From contig LWDI01000032.1 in NCBI GenBank assembly GCA_002083475.1, forward strand, positions 47,209-111,208: a DNA stretch of 64,000 nucleotides, read 5' to 3'. Below the pieces are notes generated by a model. The model did no database searches and was not told the DNA's origin. It saw only the letters and a list, made by a program, of their open reading frames with translations. A program made the translations under genes and the position numbers. Shown in pieces: positions 1-7,679 of this stretch. The first letter of the stretch is position 1; each line of letters opens with the position of its first letter. This DNA is from Proteobacteria bacterium SG_bin5 (lineage in GTDB: Bacteria > Pseudomonadota > Alphaproteobacteria > Sphingomonadales > Sphingomonadaceae).

Positions 1-22
1 GCCGCCGCCATGAGCGACGTGA

Positions 23-562
23 TCACCATGTCCATAGCACATGCGCACGGCCGATCAGGTGACGGCGGTCGCTCACCCCGAAATAGCGACCGTCGAACGA
101 CGCGGGGCTGTCAGTCATGAGCAGCAGGAGCTGGGTCGCGCCGAGTCGCAGGCACCCATGCCACCACGGCATTGCACGATTGTGGGCATCGAATCTGAGA
201 CGCGCGGCCACCGACCGGCCATTGACGAAAATGAGGTTTCCCCGTGCGCAAACGCGATCGCCCGGCATTGCAGCGACGCGTTTGACCAACGGCACGTTGG
301 CCGGAAGATAATGACGGGTGGCAGCGAGCGAGCGATACGGTTCGGCAAGCGGCGCAATCACCATGTCGCCCTTCCTGATGCCGTCCGGCGCGGTGATACC
401 ATAGAGGCCGATGGGTGCGCTGGCGCTGGCGTTCCAGACCAGCAAAGGCCGAGGCGGTAAGGCGATGGTGGCCGCAACGGCGCAGCCGAGCGCGGCCAGC
501 CCGACGCTGGGCGCGGCGGGAATGCGTCGCTTTGCGCAGACATCTCGATGCAGATCAGCCAT
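23..562 (-). CDS. traF: TraF-type conjugal transfer signal peptidase (S26 family)
   Basis: Probable membrane-anchored serine protease of the TraF/S26 family, which matures proteins of the conjugation machinery. The 179-residue frame has an N-terminal hydrophobic segment (about residues 19-35), then the Asn-x-Ser-x-Ser-x-Pro-x-Gly-Leu-Tyr block with the likely nucleophile Ser48, and a Lys-Arg-Val block (PLVKRVAAMPGD) with the likely general base Lys94. I chose the ATG at 562, which overlaps the end of the upstream HTH gene by 8 bp; a longer in-frame start at 589 would lie inside that gene. In ICEMlSymR7A the excisionase rdfS is followed by traF and the relaxase rlxS. Here an ATG on the same strand at position 11 could start the next gene, but only three codons are in the window. 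The family is clear; the conjugative role is inferred from context. Confidence 0.8.
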   Translation of the reverse strand: MADLHRDVCAKRRIPAAPSVGLAALGCAVAATIALPPRPLLVWNASASAPIGLYGITAPDGIRKGDMVIAPLAEPYRSLAATRHYLPANVPLVKRVAAMPGDRVCARGNLIFVNGRSVAARLRFDAHNRAMPWWHGCLRLGATQLLLLMTDSPASFDGRYFGVSDRRHLIGRAHVLWTW

Positions 563-782
563 TGTCGGCCTCCCCCAGCGACCAGGCATCGAGATCGTCG
601 ATATGGTAGCGGATATGGCGGCAATGCCGGCGGAAGCGCGGTCCGGTTCCGCCAGACCGATGCTCCTGAAGCGTGCGGGTCGAGACCCCCAAATAATGCG
701 CCGCCTGCTCGGGACTGAGGAAGGGGGATCCCTTCAGCGCACGCGCTGCGCGCGCATTCTCGTCATCGTCGTCTGTTGCCAT
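555..782 (-). CDS. Excisionase-like helix-turn-helix protein (RdfS-type candidate)
   Basis: Small 75-residue DNA-binding protein. Residues 18-70 form a winged-helix/MerR-like excisionase fold: a Leu-Ser-Pro-Glu-Gln-Ala-Ala-Tyr-type segment (residues 20-28), then Leu-Gly-Val-Ser-Thr-Arg-Thr-Leu and a basic wing ending in Ile-Arg-Tyr. Such proteins act as recombination directionality factors or local regulators. The ATG at 782 was chosen because the upstream 48 in-frame residues are low-complexity and Arg-rich. It is translationally coupled to traF. In ICEMlSymR7A the same order (rdfS then traF) is seen, so an RDF that directs excision is the best guess. A plain AlpA-like regulator cannot be excluded. 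Confidence 0.72.
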   Translation of the reverse strand: MATDDDDENARAARALKGSPFLSPEQAAHYLGVSTRTLQEHRSGGTGPRFRRHCRHIRYHIDDLDAWSLGEADNG

Positions 783-955
783 TTTAGACCTCGCTCGTTC
801 CGGGCGCGGCCTCACGCCGCACCTCGCGGCGATCGAGGTGCAGGTTGCAAAGCGGATCGGGCAGGGTCGGAAACGGCTATACGCGATTCCGACCCCCCCT
901 TCGGGTTCAGCCAAGGTGGCTCCCACGCCCGGCGAGGGCGCGGGAGCCGATGGGT

Positions 956-1276
956 TCAGTCGGCCGGACTCCAGATGATCGCGAAGGCGTCGTCATCATC
1001 CTGCCCGGCGGCGCGGCCGAGATTAGCGTAGAGCCGGCGCGGGCCGAATTCGGGCGCGGCGAGTGATAGCGACACATAGTCCTTGCCGCTCATTTCGCCG
1101 CGCCGGACCCATCCGGCCCCGACCTCGACGCCCGCCGCCGACACGCGATAGTCGGGGTGGGTGTCGCCGGACTTGCGGGTGTTGGGAATGATCTCGATGT
1201 CGGTGCGGATCGAAAGCGTCTTGAGCTGGCCCTTGAAGCCTTGTCCGTCGCGGGTGACATAACCGATGGCTGGCAT
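956..1276 (-). CDS. DUF736 family protein
   Basis: 106-residue protein of the DUF736 family, common on alphaproteobacterial conjugative elements and of unknown biochemical role. The typical features are visible: an N-terminal Ile-Gly-x-Val block, a middle segment ending in His-Pro-Asp-Tyr-Arg-Val (residues 40-45), a Lys-Asp-Tyr-Val-Ser-Leu strand (65-70) and a C-terminal acidic stretch before Ala-Phe-Ala-Ile-Ile-Trp. The ATG at 1276 is preceded by a good GGAG site. The frame is open for another 140 codons upstream, but that part is Arg/Pro-rich and is read from noncoding GC-rich DNA. It lies upstream of the excisionase-like gene, as in ICE backbones. Confidence 0.85.
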   Translation of the reverse strand: MPAIGYVTRDGQGFKGQLKTLSIRTDIEIIPNTRKSGDTHPDYRVSAAGVEVGAGWVRRGEMSGKDYVSLSLAAPEFGPRRLYANLGRAAGQDDDDAFAIIWSPAD

Positions 1277-1714
1277 TGTTCGTCTCCTGAAAAGTCGCCC
1301 CGAACCGTTTCCGGGCGATGGGCGGACCGGAGGGACGGTCAAGGCAGGCCCGCGAACCGGCAGGCCGAAGCGGCAGCGGAGGACCGGAGCCGGAGGCTTA
1401 TTTGAAGCGAAGCGACCGCGAGGAGCCCGCCTTGGCGGGCGGGGAAATAAGCCGTGCGGCGATGGTTTCGCGGGACTGCGACCGTCCCAGGTCATGCGCC
1501 CGAGGAGCCGGAAACGGGCTGGAGACGCGGCAGAATCGATGACGAACCATGCAGCCGGTACACCCTGCGTAAGGGAGGCAACAAGGACAGCGCGGACGCG
1601 CCACCGCACTGATCCGGATCTTGCCAGGCGCATAGCACGACCGCATCGACATAGCCCCGGGCCAGGCGCCGCGATGGTGCCGCATGGATGGTGCGGCACG
1701 AAGGAGCGGCCGGT
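1277..1714. other. Noncoding gap between ICE backbone and metal cassette
   Basis: About 440 bp with no supportable gene. It carries the leader of the DUF736 gene and a nested inverted repeat described separately. Open frames here are GC-driven and have no recognisable protein features. The left junction of the inserted metal cassette (1715-3308) probably lies in or next to this stretch. Confidence 0.6.
1395..1453. repeat. Nested inverted repeat
   Basis: Outer arms GGCTTATTT (1395-1403) and AAATAAGCC (1445-1453) are a perfect 9-bp inverted pair separated by 41 bp. Inside lies a second perfect pair, GCCCGCC/GGCGGGC (1425-1431 and 1434-1440), with a TT centre. The AT-rich outer arms stand out in otherwise very GC-rich DNA. 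Possible roles are a terminator, an attenuator or a protein-binding site of the mobile element; the sequence alone does not decide. Confidence 0.55.
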
Positions 1715-2071
1715 CTAGCGGCGCAGCACCCCGGGCGCGATCGGTTCGATTCGCGGCCAGAACAGCGCCAGCGCCATCATCGTGGTGGCAAATCCCATAA
1801 CGATAAGCGTTAGGCGGGCGGGACGCCGGTTGCTCGAACGGCTCTGATAACCGATCCAGAACCAGCCCACGGCGACTGCGAGCACCGCGATCGGTGTCAT
1901 CCAGCGATAGGCCCCGGAGAACCAGGCGAGCGCACCGCCGACCACGCCGAGCATCGCCGCTGGCAGCGCGAACGGCAGGACGCAGCATATTCCACAGGCA
2001 AGCGCGGCGGTGGACACGGTGACCGCAACCGCGCCGGCGGCCTTGGTCTCGGAGAGGCGGCCCCCGGTCAT
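1715..2071 (-). CDS. Small MerT-like membrane protein, probable metal transporter
   Basis: 118-residue membrane protein with three hydrophobic segments (about 14-35, 38-70 and 84-104). The first has a Cys-Gly-Ile-Cys-Cys motif followed by Leu-Pro, like the vicinal Cys pair in the first helix of MerT/MerF mercuric ion importers. The start at 2071 overlaps the stop of the upstream gene as ATGA, so the two are translationally coupled. A longer start at 2098 would overlap further. The operon has a MerR-type promoter and a divergent MerR regulator. The substrate is probably a soft metal such as Hg, but no mercuric reductase is in the window, so this is an inference. Confidence 0.6.
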   Translation of the reverse strand: MTGGRLSETKAAGAVAVTVSTAALACGICCVLPFALPAAMLGVVGGALAWFSGAYRWMTPIAVLAVAVGWFWIGYQSRSSNRRPARLTLIVMGFATTMMALALFWPRIEPIAPGVLRR

Positions 2072-2433
2072 ACGCCGCACGCTCCAACGCACCCGCATTC
2101 TCTGGCCATGGCTCCGCTCTTCGACGCGAACGGCTCGAACAATGCTTCGGCCGCGTCGCGCGCTGCCTCCGGCGCAACGATCGTCAGGCGGACCACGTCG
2201 TCCAGTGCGGCGATGTCGAAGGCAAGAAAGGCACAGCAGTCCTGCTCGCCCGCCACCATTCGGCGCACCTCTTCAATGGCGCCAGGTTCGTAATCCAGCG
2301 CAAGGCGAAGGTCGTCGCGCCGCGACCTGCGAAGCGCGCGGGCATTGAGATCGGCGATCCATTCGAGACGTTCGTTTAGATTGCCAGCATCGAGCGTGCA
2401 GGCGATCGGCGCGGTTTCCCATTGTTCGGTCAA
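2068..2433 (-). CDS. Cys-rich cytoplasmic protein of the MerR-controlled operon
   Basis: 121-residue soluble protein of unknown function. It has a conserved-looking alpha/beta body with a Glu-Gln-Asp-Cys-Cys-Ala-Phe-Leu segment in the middle and a C-terminal Cys-Gly-Cys-Val-Gly-Ala-Cys tail that looks like a metal site. I chose the TTG at 2433 because a strong GGAGGAG site (minus strand, 2441-2447) sits 7 nt upstream; an ATG at 2457 lies upstream of that site. It is the first gene after the 19-bp-spacer promoter and is coupled to the MerT-like gene. A metallochaperone or metal-binding accessory role is plausible but unproven. Confidence 0.6.
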   Translation of the reverse strand: MTEQWETAPIACTLDAGNLNERLEWIADLNARALRRSRRDDLRLALDYEPGAIEEVRRMVAGEQDCCAFLAFDIAALDDVVRLTIVAPEAARDAAEALFEPFASKSGAMARECGCVGACGV

Positions 2434-2481
2434 TATTGGTCTCCTCCACCCGTCCAATCATGGTTGCGGCGGGCGGCGATC

Positions 2482-2512
2482 ATTGTAGGAGTTGAAGCTA
2501 CTTGAGGTTCAA
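2482..2512 (-). promoter_or_regulatory. MerR-type promoter, 19-bp spacer
   Basis: On the minus strand, -35 TTGAAC (2507-2512) and -10 TACAAT (2482-2487) are exactly 19 bp apart. That over-long spacer is the hallmark of promoters untwisted by MerR-family activators. It lies between the divergent MerR gene (start 2536) and the two-gene operon ending at 1715, so it should be controlled by that regulator. Confidence 0.8.
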
Positions 2513-2535
2513 GCCCCATTTTCACGAGGCCCTTC

Positions 2536-2982
2536 ATGCCCGGATACAAGATCGGCGAACTTGCCGAACGCACCCGCACCAATGCGCCCACTATCCGCTA
2601 TTACGAGCAGATCGGCCTGCTCCCACGGCCCGACCGGCAGGAAGGCAACCAGCGGCGCTACGCCGATGCCGATGTCCGGCGGCTGACCTTCATTCGGCGC
2701 TGCCGCGATTTCGGCTTCTCGATCGACCAGGTTCGGGCGCTCGTCACGCTGGTCGCGGACCGGTCACGCTCCTGCCTCGAGGCGCGCGAGCTGGCACACG
2801 CGCGCCTGCTGGATGTGCGTGCGAAGCTGCGCGAATTTCGGGCGCTGGAGAAGAGTATTGCGGGCTTCGTGGCGCAGTGCGACGCCGAGTGTGTGGGCGG
2901 CCCGGGTCCGGACTGTGTGATCCTCGACGATCTTTCGTCACGCGAGCCGAAGGATACCGGCTGTTGCGAGATGGCCGCATAA
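2536..2982 (+). CDS. MerR family metal-responsive regulator
   Basis: 148-residue MerR-family activator. The N-terminal winged helix begins Tyr-Lys-Ile-Gly-Glu-Leu-Ala and includes the Thr-Ile-Arg-Tyr-Tyr-Glu motif (19-24); a dimerisation helix follows. Cysteines at 80, 115, 119 and 127 match the spacing class of metal-sensing MerR proteins (Hg/Pb/Zn type), and the C-terminus adds a Cys-Cys pair (143-144). The protein would sit on the 19-bp-spacer promoter at 2482-2512 and switch on the divergent operon. Its stop codon overlaps the start of the ynfA-like gene (TAATG), so the two are co-transcribed. The metal cannot be named from sequence; Hg or another thiophilic metal is the best guess. Confidence 0.85.
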   Translation: MPGYKIGELAERTRTNAPTIRYYEQIGLLPRPDRQEGNQRRYADADVRRLTFIRRCRDFGFSIDQVRALVTLVADRSRSCLEARELAHARLLDVRAKLREFRALEKSIAGFVAQCDAECVGGPGPDCVILDDLSSREPKDTGCCEMAA

Positions 2983-3308
2983 TGCCGACGATTCTCGCCT
3001 ATGTCGGTGCCGCGCTCGCCGAAATCGCAGGCTGCTTCGCCTTTTGGGCTTGGCTGCACCTCGGCAAATCGTCCTGGTGGCTGCTGCCGGGGATGGTGTC
3101 GCTCGCACTGTTCGCATGGTTGCTGACGCTCGTCGACAGCGCGGCTGCTGGACGCACCTATGCGGCCTATGGCGGCGTCTATATCTGCGCGTCGCTCGTC
3201 TGGCTTTGGGCGATCGAAGGCGTGCGACCGGACCGCTGGGACGTGACAGGCGCGGCGGTCTGCCTGATCGGCGCTGGCATCATCCTGCTGGGACCGCGCA
3301 CCACCTGA
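2982..3308 (+). CDS. ynfA: YnfA/UPF0060 family small membrane protein
   Basis: 108-residue, four-helix inner-membrane protein of the UPF0060 (YnfA) family, distantly similar to small multidrug transporters. The length equals the family standard. Visible signatures are Ala-Glu-Ile-Ala-Gly-Cys-Phe-Ala-Phe-Trp in helix 1, Gly-Arg-Thr-Tyr-Ala-Ala-Tyr-Gly-Gly-Val-Tyr in the loop before helix 3, and Asp-x-x-Gly near the last helix. It starts inside the MerR stop codon. Family members are often found in metal or biocide resistance cassettes, but the transported substrate is uncertain. Confidence 0.9.
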   Translation: MPTILAYVGAALAEIAGCFAFWAWLHLGKSSWWLLPGMVSLALFAWLLTLVDSAAAGRTYAAYGGVYICASLVWLWAIEGVRPDRWDVTGAAVCLIGAGIILLGPRTT

Positions 3309-3351
3309 TGCCCTGCACCGATCAGCCAGGGAGCGGGCAACCACCAATAAA

Positions 3352-3386
3352 CCGCGCGCCGCCGCCGGGACGGCGGCGGCGCGCGG
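3352..3386. terminator. Strong hairpin between convergent genes
   Basis: A 15-bp perfect stem (3352-3366 pairing with 3372-3386) and a 5-nt loop lie between the converging ynfA and parB-like genes. No clear U-tract follows on either strand, so it may act as a transcription barrier rather than a classic intrinsic terminator. Confidence 0.55.
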
Positions 3387-3440
3387 CCGGATTTCGAGGG
3401 TTTGAAGATGAGAGGGGCGGCTGACGCCGCCCCTCCAAGG

Positions 3441-5282
3441 TCAGGCGGCGAGACGGTCGGCCCCGCCCTCCTCGTCGGGGTCCGGAAGGGCCATTACCGC
3501 GCTCGGCGCACTGGGGTCCGGTTCGTCGTCGCCCGGAACCCGCCGCTCGATCTCCCGCGCCGCCTGCGCCTTGGCATGGGCGGCAACAGTGCCGACGCCG
3601 CCGCGCGCGGTGTAGGCGGCGGGCGGGAACGCCATCCAGCGCGGCACCCAATTCTCGCGCCGCTCGCGTCCGTTGGTCCCGTCGAGATGATCGCGGACGA
3701 TGCGTTTCAGGGTCTTGGTCTTCTCCCCCGCATTGGCGCTGGCGACGGTTTCGCCCGCCACCTCGGCGACGATCCGGGTCAGCACCTCCCGGTCGCGGAT
3801 CAGCTCGAAAAAGGCGTCGTCGGCCTGCCAGCAGCGGGCCATATCGACGCCGATCTCCATACCCACCGCCTCGACGGCGGCGCTGCCCGACGCCAGCGTT
3901 TCGCCCATGACGATGGCGATCACCTCCATGACGACCGTGTCGGGAAGGTCGAGCAGCCGCTGGAAGATGCCGACGACGCCATAGTCGTCGCCATTGCCCC
4001 CGGTCACGGTCGGTTCCTCGGCGGAGAAGCCGAGAACTGCCAGCACCGCGCGGCGGCGCTCGTCGAAATCCGCTTCGGCCTTGCTGTTGTCGAGGCTGTC
4101 GCGCACCTCGTCGTTACGGGTGGATTGCTGTTCCGGGCCGACCCGCCAGAGGTGCGAGCAGCCGATGGCATGGGCCACCATCAGGCGCAGTGCGATGGCC
4201 GGATGGCCGGTCAGCGCGGCGCGGACGGCGGCATGGCGATGCAGGTCGACATAGGTCTGCATGGTCGATGTCACCTCGGGCCGCGCCGCTTTCTGGCCGG
4301 TCCCGTTTTCCGATCCCTCGGCCTTGGCGATCCGGCGGGCTTCCTTGCCCGACACATAGCCTTCGTGAACGATCACCTCGCCGGTCGCGCGCACGTCGAT
4401 ATAGACGCGCCCGCCCTTGCGCTTGCCGGCCTTCTCATATTCCCATGTCGAGAAATGATCGGACGGCGGCACGATGATCGCGTCGGCCCAGCCCTGTTCG
4501 ACATAGGCGGCGCGGCGCGCCTCGATTTCGGCATTCTGCGCGGTCCAGAAGGCATCGGCATCGGCGATATAGCGGTCCTCGCCGAACAGGTCGGCGATGG
4601 TCGCAAGGCCGCTCGCCTCCACGTCGAACAGCGCATGTTTCACCGGGATCGACTGCCCGCCGAACAGCCATGATTTCAACTGGTGGCCGGTCGGCAGATA
4701 GGCATTCTCGTCGTCGGCTAGCGCCAGCCATGCCTTTTGCTGGCTCTTGGACGCCATCGTCAGATGCCGCACGGTCGTCGCGTCGATCCGTTCCTTGCGG
4801 TAGAGGTCGCGGATGGCCGGGAGCAGATTGCCGAGCGCCAGCACCCGTTTGACGGTGAGGTCGGGCAATCCGAAGGTCGGGGCGATGTCCTCCACCTTGC
4901 GGCCCTCGCGGACAAGGCGGGTGAAATTCTCCCACTGCGTCACCTCGTCGGGGTCAAGCCGTGCCATGTTCTCGATCATCGACGCTTCGATGGCGGCGGC
5001 GTCGTCGCCATCGTCTAGGATCGCACAGGGCATCGGCTCCGGTGTCGTATCGCCCGCCGCGCGCCGTTCCTCGGCGACGATCTTGGCGGCATGGAAGCGG
5101 CGGCTTCCGGCAACGATCTCGAAGCCATCGGGCGCGCAATTGGGGCGGACGATGACCGGCTGGATGACGCCACGGCTGCGCACGGTCGGCAGGATGTCGG
5201 ACACGTCCGGGGCTTTCCTGCCGTAGCGCATGTTGGCCTTGCTCACGACCAGCTTGTCGAGCGGGATAAAATCGAGTTTCAT
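3441..5282 (-). CDS. ParB/RepB/Spo0J-family protein of the mobile element
   Basis: 613-residue ParB-like protein. Residues 1-110 contain the ParB nuclease/CTPase-type domain with the Gly-Ser-Arg-Arg-Phe-His-Ala-Ala-Lys box (about 56-64). A KorB/Spo0J-like helix-turn-helix with Glu-Asn-Met-Ala-Arg-Leu-Asp-Pro follows (about 100-150). The long C-terminal part is typical of ICE and plasmid homologues and is rich in charged residues. The ATG at 5282 gives the standard N-terminus (Met-Lys-Leu-Asp-Phe-Ile-Pro-Leu); the open frame continues upstream to 5741 only as a shadow of the DUF2958 gene. It probably binds DNA for stabilisation or transfer regulation; no ParA is nearby. Confidence 0.85.
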   Translation of the reverse strand: MKLDFIPLDKLVVSKANMRYGRKAPDVSDILPTVRSRGVIQPVIVRPNCAPDGFEIVAGSRRFHAAKIVAEERRAAGDTTPEPMPCAILDDGDDAAAIEASMIENMARLDPDEVTQWENFTRLVREGRKVEDIAPTFGLPDLTVKRVLALGNLLPAIRDLYRKERIDATTVRHLTMASKSQQKAWLALADDENAYLPTGHQLKSWLFGGQSIPVKHALFDVEASGLATIADLFGEDRYIADADAFWTAQNAEIEARRAAYVEQGWADAIIVPPSDHFSTWEYEKAGKRKGGRVYIDVRATGEVIVHEGYVSGKEARRIAKAEGSENGTGQKAARPEVTSTMQTYVDLHRHAAVRAALTGHPAIALRLMVAHAIGCSHLWRVGPEQQSTRNDEVRDSLDNSKAEADFDERRRAVLAVLGFSAEEPTVTGGNGDDYGVVGIFQRLLDLPDTVVMEVIAIVMGETLASGSAAVEAVGMEIGVDMARCWQADDAFFELIRDREVLTRIVAEVAGETVASANAGEKTKTLKRIVRDHLDGTNGRERRENWVPRWMAFPPAAYTARGGVGTVAAHAKAQAAREIERRVPGDDEPDPSAPSAVMALPDPDEEGGADRLAA

Positions 5283-5367
5283 GGTCAGCACTCCTTGTGA
5301 GTGCCGGTCCGTCGATCTTTCCGGGTGGGCGGACCGGCTTACGATATGCGGCGTTACGCGCCGCGCG

Positions 5368-5784
5368 TCATCCGCCTTTCCCGCCTTCGGGATCGGTCGG
5401 AAGCTCGGGGACCGGCGCGGACTCGATGCGCCAGATAATCGATTGGGCCTGCTGGATCGAACCGGCACGGCGCGCGGTGTCAGCCCAGACCGACAGGCTG
5501 GCGGTCGTCGAAAAGCCGATATCGCGCTCGATGCCGAGGCCGAACGGCAGGTGGAGGCTCGCCAGTTCGGACAGGCTGAAACAGCCGAGTTCGGGACAGC
5601 CGAAACCGAGGTCGGCCAGCCCGAACAGCGTATCGCCATCGCCGTAAAGCTCGGTCGCAAGCCATGTCGCCGCGCCCAGCGGGTTGAAGAATTTGACGAC
5701 GGGCACGGGATCATGATCGCTCTCGGCGGAGCGGTCGGCATTCACGCGCAACGCGGCGTGAAGCTCGGGGGTCAACAAGATCAT
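5368..5784 (-). CDS. DUF2958 family protein
   Basis: 138-residue protein of the DUF2958 family, a conserved companion of ArdC and ParB-like genes on alphaproteobacterial mobile elements. It begins with the characteristic Leu-Leu-Thr-Pro-Glu-Leu and has Pro-Val-Val-Lys-Phe-Phe-Asn-Pro in the middle and a Gly-Leu-Gly-Ile-Glu-Arg-Asp segment towards the end. It overlaps the end of the ardC reading frame by 4 bp (ATGA), so it belongs to the same operon. Biochemical function is unknown. Confidence 0.85.
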   Translation of the reverse strand: MILLTPELHAALRVNADRSAESDHDPVPVVKFFNPLGAATWLATELYGDGDTLFGLADLGFGCPELGCFSLSELASLHLPFGLGIERDIGFSTTASLSVWADTARRAGSIQQAQSIIWRIESAPVPELPTDPEGGKGG

Positions 5785-6807
5785 GCCGCCCTCCGTTCGC
5801 CAATGTCGGCTTGGGCAGCCTCGGCTCGGGCGGCGGCGTGCCGCGCCAGCAGCCAGTCGGCGGCCTTGCTGGCGGCGCTGGCGGCGCGGAAGATCGCGCG
5901 GTTATCCTCGCGCAGCACGTCGAGCCAACTGCCAAGGTAATCGGCATGGCGGACGGTCGGAACGATGCCGAGGGCCGCGCAGAGAAAGGCCGAACCCATT
6001 TCGGCAATCAATTCCTCGCGGGCATAATTCCTTCGATCCGAAGCTGTTGACGAGGTTCCGGTTCAGCCGCGACTTGTGGCCACTGCCGTGACAAAGTTCG
6101 TGCAGGCACGTCCGGTAATAGTTGATCTGCTCGAAGAAGGCCGGTTGCGGCGGCACCTGCACATAATCCTGCGCGGGCACATAGAAGGCGCGGTTGCCGC
6201 CGACGCGGAACTCGATGCCGCTCGCTGCGATCACTTCCTCGGCGATCGGCACGATCTGGCGTTCGGGCAAGGGGGCGGGATCGGGCGCAAGGCCGGGGCG
6301 CAATCCCTCGCACTGCGCGACGTTGAACACGGTAAAGCGTTTCAGGAAGGGAATGGTCTTGGCATCGCCGCCGGTTTCGACGGCGCGCGCCTTTTCGGCC
6401 TCGGGGGTGAAGCGGTCGGCATAGACGACGGTGGTGCCGCGTTCGCCCTTCCTGACCGCGCCGCCCGCTTCCAGCGCTTGGCGGAAGGTCAGCCAGCCCT
6501 GCGAGGGAAAGCCATGCTCGATCACCGCGCCCCACAGGATCAGCACATTGACGCCGGAGTAATGCCGCGCGGTCAGCGCGTTGCGCGGCAGTCCGGGAGC
6601 GGTTCCGCCGGGGCGCCCCCAAGGCTGCACCCACGGCACGCGCCCCGCCTCCAGTTCTGCGATGATCCGCGCCGTCACCTCGTCATAAAGGTTGGTGCGG
6701 CTCGGTTCGCGGCTGGTCCGGGCAGCGGCCACGGGCTTGGTCGCGGCACTGGCGGCCTTGTGCTTGCCACGCTTGCCGCGCGCGGGAGCGGTCGGGGAGA
6801 CACGCAT
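5781..6807 (-). pseudogene. ardC: ArdC antirestriction protein, split by a one-base frameshift
   Basis: ArdC proteins bind single-stranded DNA through an N-terminal domain and carry a C-terminal zincin-like metallopeptidase domain. They protect incoming mobile DNA from restriction. Here residues 1-259 are intact, including His-Glu-Leu-Cys-His (236-240). A single extra base near 6030 then diverts the frame, which ends at 5902 in unrelated residues. The missing part (Asn-Tyr-Ala-Arg-Glu-Glu, then Ile-Ala-Glu-Met-Gly-Ser-Ala-Phe and onward) is intact in the +1 frame down to 5781. It supplies the third zinc ligand Glu. Rejoined, the protein would be about 341 residues, normal for the family. The start at 6807 has an AGGAGG site. 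Either a real recent mutation or a sequencing error explains it. Confidence 0.82.
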
Positions 6808-7131
6808 CGTTCACCTCCTGCACCGCCCCAAAACCACCATGGCCTCCCCGGAAGCGGGGGTGGGCGGCAGGATGCGAACCGGAGAGGACCGCTTGAGCGG
6901 CGCCGGCACCCAGCGGGCCGCAACGCAGTGAAGGAGCCGGGCACAGCCCGGCTTGCCGGGGACGCGAGCGGGCCTAGCAGGGAGCGCCGCCCACTCCCGC
7001 GCCACCGGGAGAGGCCACCGACAGCGCCGCCGCGTGAGCGGCGACCGCAGCGCTTCCCGGCGGCGAAGCCGCCGCCAGCAAAGGGATGGCTCCCCGGCCG
7101 GCGCGGGCGGATCAGCGGTGCAGGGTCGGGC

Positions 7132-7171
7132 TTCGCGAGGCCATGGCGGCAATTGTCGCCGGCCTCGCGAA
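7132..7171. repeat. 11-bp inverted repeat (long-arm palindrome)
   Basis: Arms TTCGCGAGGCC (7132-7142) and GGCCTCGCGAA (7161-7171) are perfectly complementary and 18 bp apart. The interior has a further short GGCG/CGCC pair. Its place upstream of the ardC operon fits an operator, a recombination site or part of an oriT. Confidence 0.55.
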
Positions 7172-7287
7172 ATCGGGCGCACCGCCCGACCGAGAGGCCG
7201 GAGTGCCTGCGGGGCCGCCATCGGGCGCCGCACCCTGTCCGGCTGCGCAGCAGTCCGGCAGTGTGCGTCCTCAGCCCCGCTCTATCT

Positions 7288-7307
7288 GGGTCAGCGGACG
7301 CTGACCC
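7288..7307. promoter_or_regulatory. 20-bp near-continuous palindrome, operator candidate
   Basis: GGGTCAGCG and CGCTGACCC (9-bp arms) flank a GA centre. The size and compact symmetry are typical of a dimeric regulator's operator. Which regulator binds is not evident. Confidence 0.45.
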
Positions 7308-7679
7308 GCGCCAGCCGATCGTTACCGCCAGGCCGAGACCCGACAGCGGGGCTCGGGGGCGAGAAGCCTGGCTTCGAGCCGTAGAGCGCGGTCGCGCCGC
7401 TTCATCGGCGCGAGGCGCCTGCTCTCCACCCGATCGTGGACCTTCCGGCACACCATTGTTATCCTGAAACCAATCTTTCACCGGACAACGGTTCCGGCAG
7501 GAACGCGCCGAATATTGGCCGTTCAACCTTCAGATTGTTGGCCTGAAAGCAAACATCACATCTAAAATGGTGACACGTCCGAGATTAGGTATGATCCAAT
7601 CAACCGGAATTCCTATGCCGCCTTTGGGGGGCCAGTTAAGCTCGGCCAATAAACAACAGAATGGAAACCAGGGCAGAGT

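Larger units (their letters stand above)
6808..7679. other. 870-bp noncoding region with palindromes
   Basis: No coding sequence can be supported between the ardC start and the PLD-like gene. The DNA is very GC-rich, with many short inverted repeats and two notable palindromes listed separately. After about 7450 it becomes less GC-rich. This change probably marks the left edge of the inserted PLD/GNAT module. A transfer origin could lie here, but no known oriT core was recognised. Confidence 0.6.

Noticed and set aside
1..11. Start of a relaxase gene at the left edge
   Set aside because: An ATG on the minus strand at 11 is well placed after traF, but three codons cannot support a call.
3402..4673. 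423-codon open frame antisense to the ParB-like gene
   Set aside because: The ParB box is on the other strand; this frame is a shadow.
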